From positions 69,107-77,878 of the forward strand of contig DLGQ01000053.1 in assembly GCA_002482775.1 (NCBI GenBank): a DNA stretch of 8,772 nt, in the 5' to 3' direction. Shown piece by piece: positions 7,953 through 8,772 of this stretch (positions within the stretch are counted from its first letter, which is position 1; the number at the start of each line of letters is the position of its first letter). The notes below the pieces were generated by a model. That model did not search any database. It was not told the DNA's origin and worked only from the letters and a program-made list of their open reading frames with translations. Source of the DNA: Flavobacteriales bacterium UBA7690 (lineage in GTDB: Bacteria > Bacteroidota > Bacteroidia > Flavobacteriales_F > PHOS-HE28). Made by a program: the position numbers and the translations under genes.

Positions 7953-8489
7953 TTATGCTTGGGCTCGTTCTTCGAGGGTCTTGAGCAAGCCTGCGATCTT
8001 CTGTCCACCGCTGCCTTGGAGGCCACCGATGACGTTCTTGATCGGGCTTTGGAGCAGCGCGATGATATCGCCGATGAGCTCCTCTTTGCCTTTGAGGTTG
8101 CTCAACATCACGAGTTGGTCATCGCCTACGAAGACGGCCTCGTCGATCCACGCGCTCTTCAGGGCGGGTTTCACGATATCGCCCTTGCGGAAGCCTTGGA
8201 TAAGCTTTGCCGGAGCGTTGCCTTTCTCGGCGAATAGCACGGAGGTCTGACCCTTCAGCGTGGGGATCACGCCGGAGTAGTCACGACCTTCGATCTGTTC
8301 CATTGCTTTCTGAAGCAAGGTGTTCTTCACCACCTTCATGCGGATGCCGCTCTTGTGGCAGGCACGACGCATGTTGCTGGTAGCCTCGGCGCTCATGCCA
8401 GAGGTATCGGCGAGGTAGATCACGTTGGTCGCCTTGATCTCGTCGACCAGCACGGAGATGGCTTGGTCTTTTTCGGTACGGGTTGCCAT
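7953..8489 (-). CDS. rplJ: Large ribosomal subunit protein uL10
   Basis: L10 forms the base of the L12 stalk: the N-terminal domain binds 23S rRNA together with L11, and the C-terminal helix carries L12 dimers. The protein has 178 residues, slightly longer than the 165 of E. coli. Supporting features are the N-terminal helix (KDQAISVLVDEIKA, 7-20), a strand-turn with YLADTSGMSAEA (25-36), the conserved basic segment RMKVVKNTLLQKA (50-62), PIKNVIGGLQGSGGQKIAGLL (149-169, in parts) and a terminal amphipathic helix GGQKIAGLLKTLEERAQA (161-178) that should bind L12. The short terminal helix suggests few L12 dimers, but the number cannot be read from sequence alone. The ATG at 8489 lies 19 bases after the rplA stop with no visible Shine-Dalgarno site. 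In many bacteria L10, with L12, represses its own operon through an mRNA leader; there is no room for that leader directly before this gene. Confidence 0.97.
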   Translation of the reverse strand: MATRTEKDQAISVLVDEIKATNVIYLADTSGMSAEATSNMRRACHKSGIRMKVVKNTLLQKAMEQIEGRDYSGVIPTLKGQTSVLFAEKGNAPAKLIQGFRKGDIVKPALKSAWIDEAVFVGDDQLVMLSNLKGKEELIGDIIALLQSPIKNVIGGLQGSGGQKIAGLLKTLEERAQA

Positions 8490-8508
8490 TGTTGTACGCT
8501 ATTTGGGA

Positions 8509-8772
8509 TCAACCAACGGAAACGGTGCGGGTATCCACCTGCACGCCGGGGCTCATGGTACTACTGATGCTGATGCTCTTGATGTAAGCTCCTTTGGCGG
8601 TGCTGGGTTTCAGCTTCACCAGGGTCTGCAGGATCTCGTGCGCGTTCTCGCTCAATTTCGCTGCGTCGAAGGAGGCTTTGCCGATCACCGCATGGATGAT
8701 ACCGGCTTTGTCCACCTTGAAGTCGATCTTACCGGCCTTCACCTCTTTCACGGCTTTCGCCACGTCCATGGT
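8509..8772 (-). CDS. rplA: Large ribosomal subunit protein uL1, C-terminal part (5' end beyond window)
   Basis: L1 builds the mobile L1 stalk of the 50S subunit, which helps release deacylated tRNA from the E site, and in many bacteria represses translation of the rplK-rplA mRNA. Only the last 87 codons are present; the frame is open to the right edge, and the Met near 8769 is internal, not a start, because it falls in the conserved T-M-D-V-A-K-A-V segment well inside the protein. Family signatures are AGKIDFKVDKAGIIHAVIGK (12 to 31 after that Met), the KLSENAHEIL helix, and the closing SSTMSPGVQVD block, equivalent to the usual SSTMGPGV. The stop is TGA at 8509-8511. Position directly before rplJ fits the usual rplK-rplA-rplJ-rplL order; rplK would be expected just beyond the window. 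Confidence 0.95.
   Translation of the reverse strand, partial: TMDVAKAVKEVKAGKIDFKVDKAGIIHAVIGKASFDAAKLSENAHEILQTLVKLKPSTAKGAYIKSISISSTMSPGVQVDTRTVSVG

Noticed and set aside
1..8772. Undescribed system, mobile element, CRISPR array or RNA gene
   Set aside because: Nearly all bases are coding for five well-known core genes; gaps total under 360 bases and contain nothing beyond the hairpins listed.

Overview
The window is one continuous piece of the conserved ribosomal-protein/RNA-polymerase locus. Everything is on the minus strand, in transcription order rplA (3' end only), rplJ, rplL, rpoB (complete), rpoC (about the first 80%). Proteins were identified by reading the translations and recognising family motifs; no database search was possible.

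The organism is most likely a member of Bacteroidota with a fairly high G+C content, possibly a flavobacterial lineage. Support comes from RpoB and RpoC signatures I associate with that phylum: the RpoB variant VHYTHYGRLC after the rifampicin region, a RpoB of 1273 residues, the Gly-rich RpoC insertion after MAKPQK, and the ENPILSNFKEGLSILEYFISTHGARKG-type context split across RpoC. No start codon is preceded by a convincing Shine-Dalgarno sequence, which also fits Bacteroidota. The genus cannot be fixed from this window.

Layout from high to low coordinates (the direction of transcription): the L1 C-terminal part (8509-8772), a 19-base gap, L10 (7953-8489), a 95-base gap with a modest hairpin, L7/L12 (7480-7857), a 187-base gap with two clear hairpins, RNA polymerase beta (3471-7292), a 51-base gap, and RNA polymerase beta' from 3419 running off the left edge.

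The genes supply the ribosomal L1 stalk, the L10/L12 stalk that recruits translational GTPases, and the two large catalytic subunits of RNA polymerase. They are very probably co-transcribed. The hairpins just after the rplJ and rplL stop codons are plausible points for setting expression ratios, because L12 is needed in several copies per ribosome and polymerase subunits in far lower amounts.

I found no mobile element, CRISPR array, tRNA, rRNA, toxin-antitoxin pair or unknown gene. This is a core housekeeping region, and the observations worth a second look are the intercistronic hairpins, the absence of an L10-leader-sized space before rplJ, and a few protein-level oddities in RpoB and RpoC.
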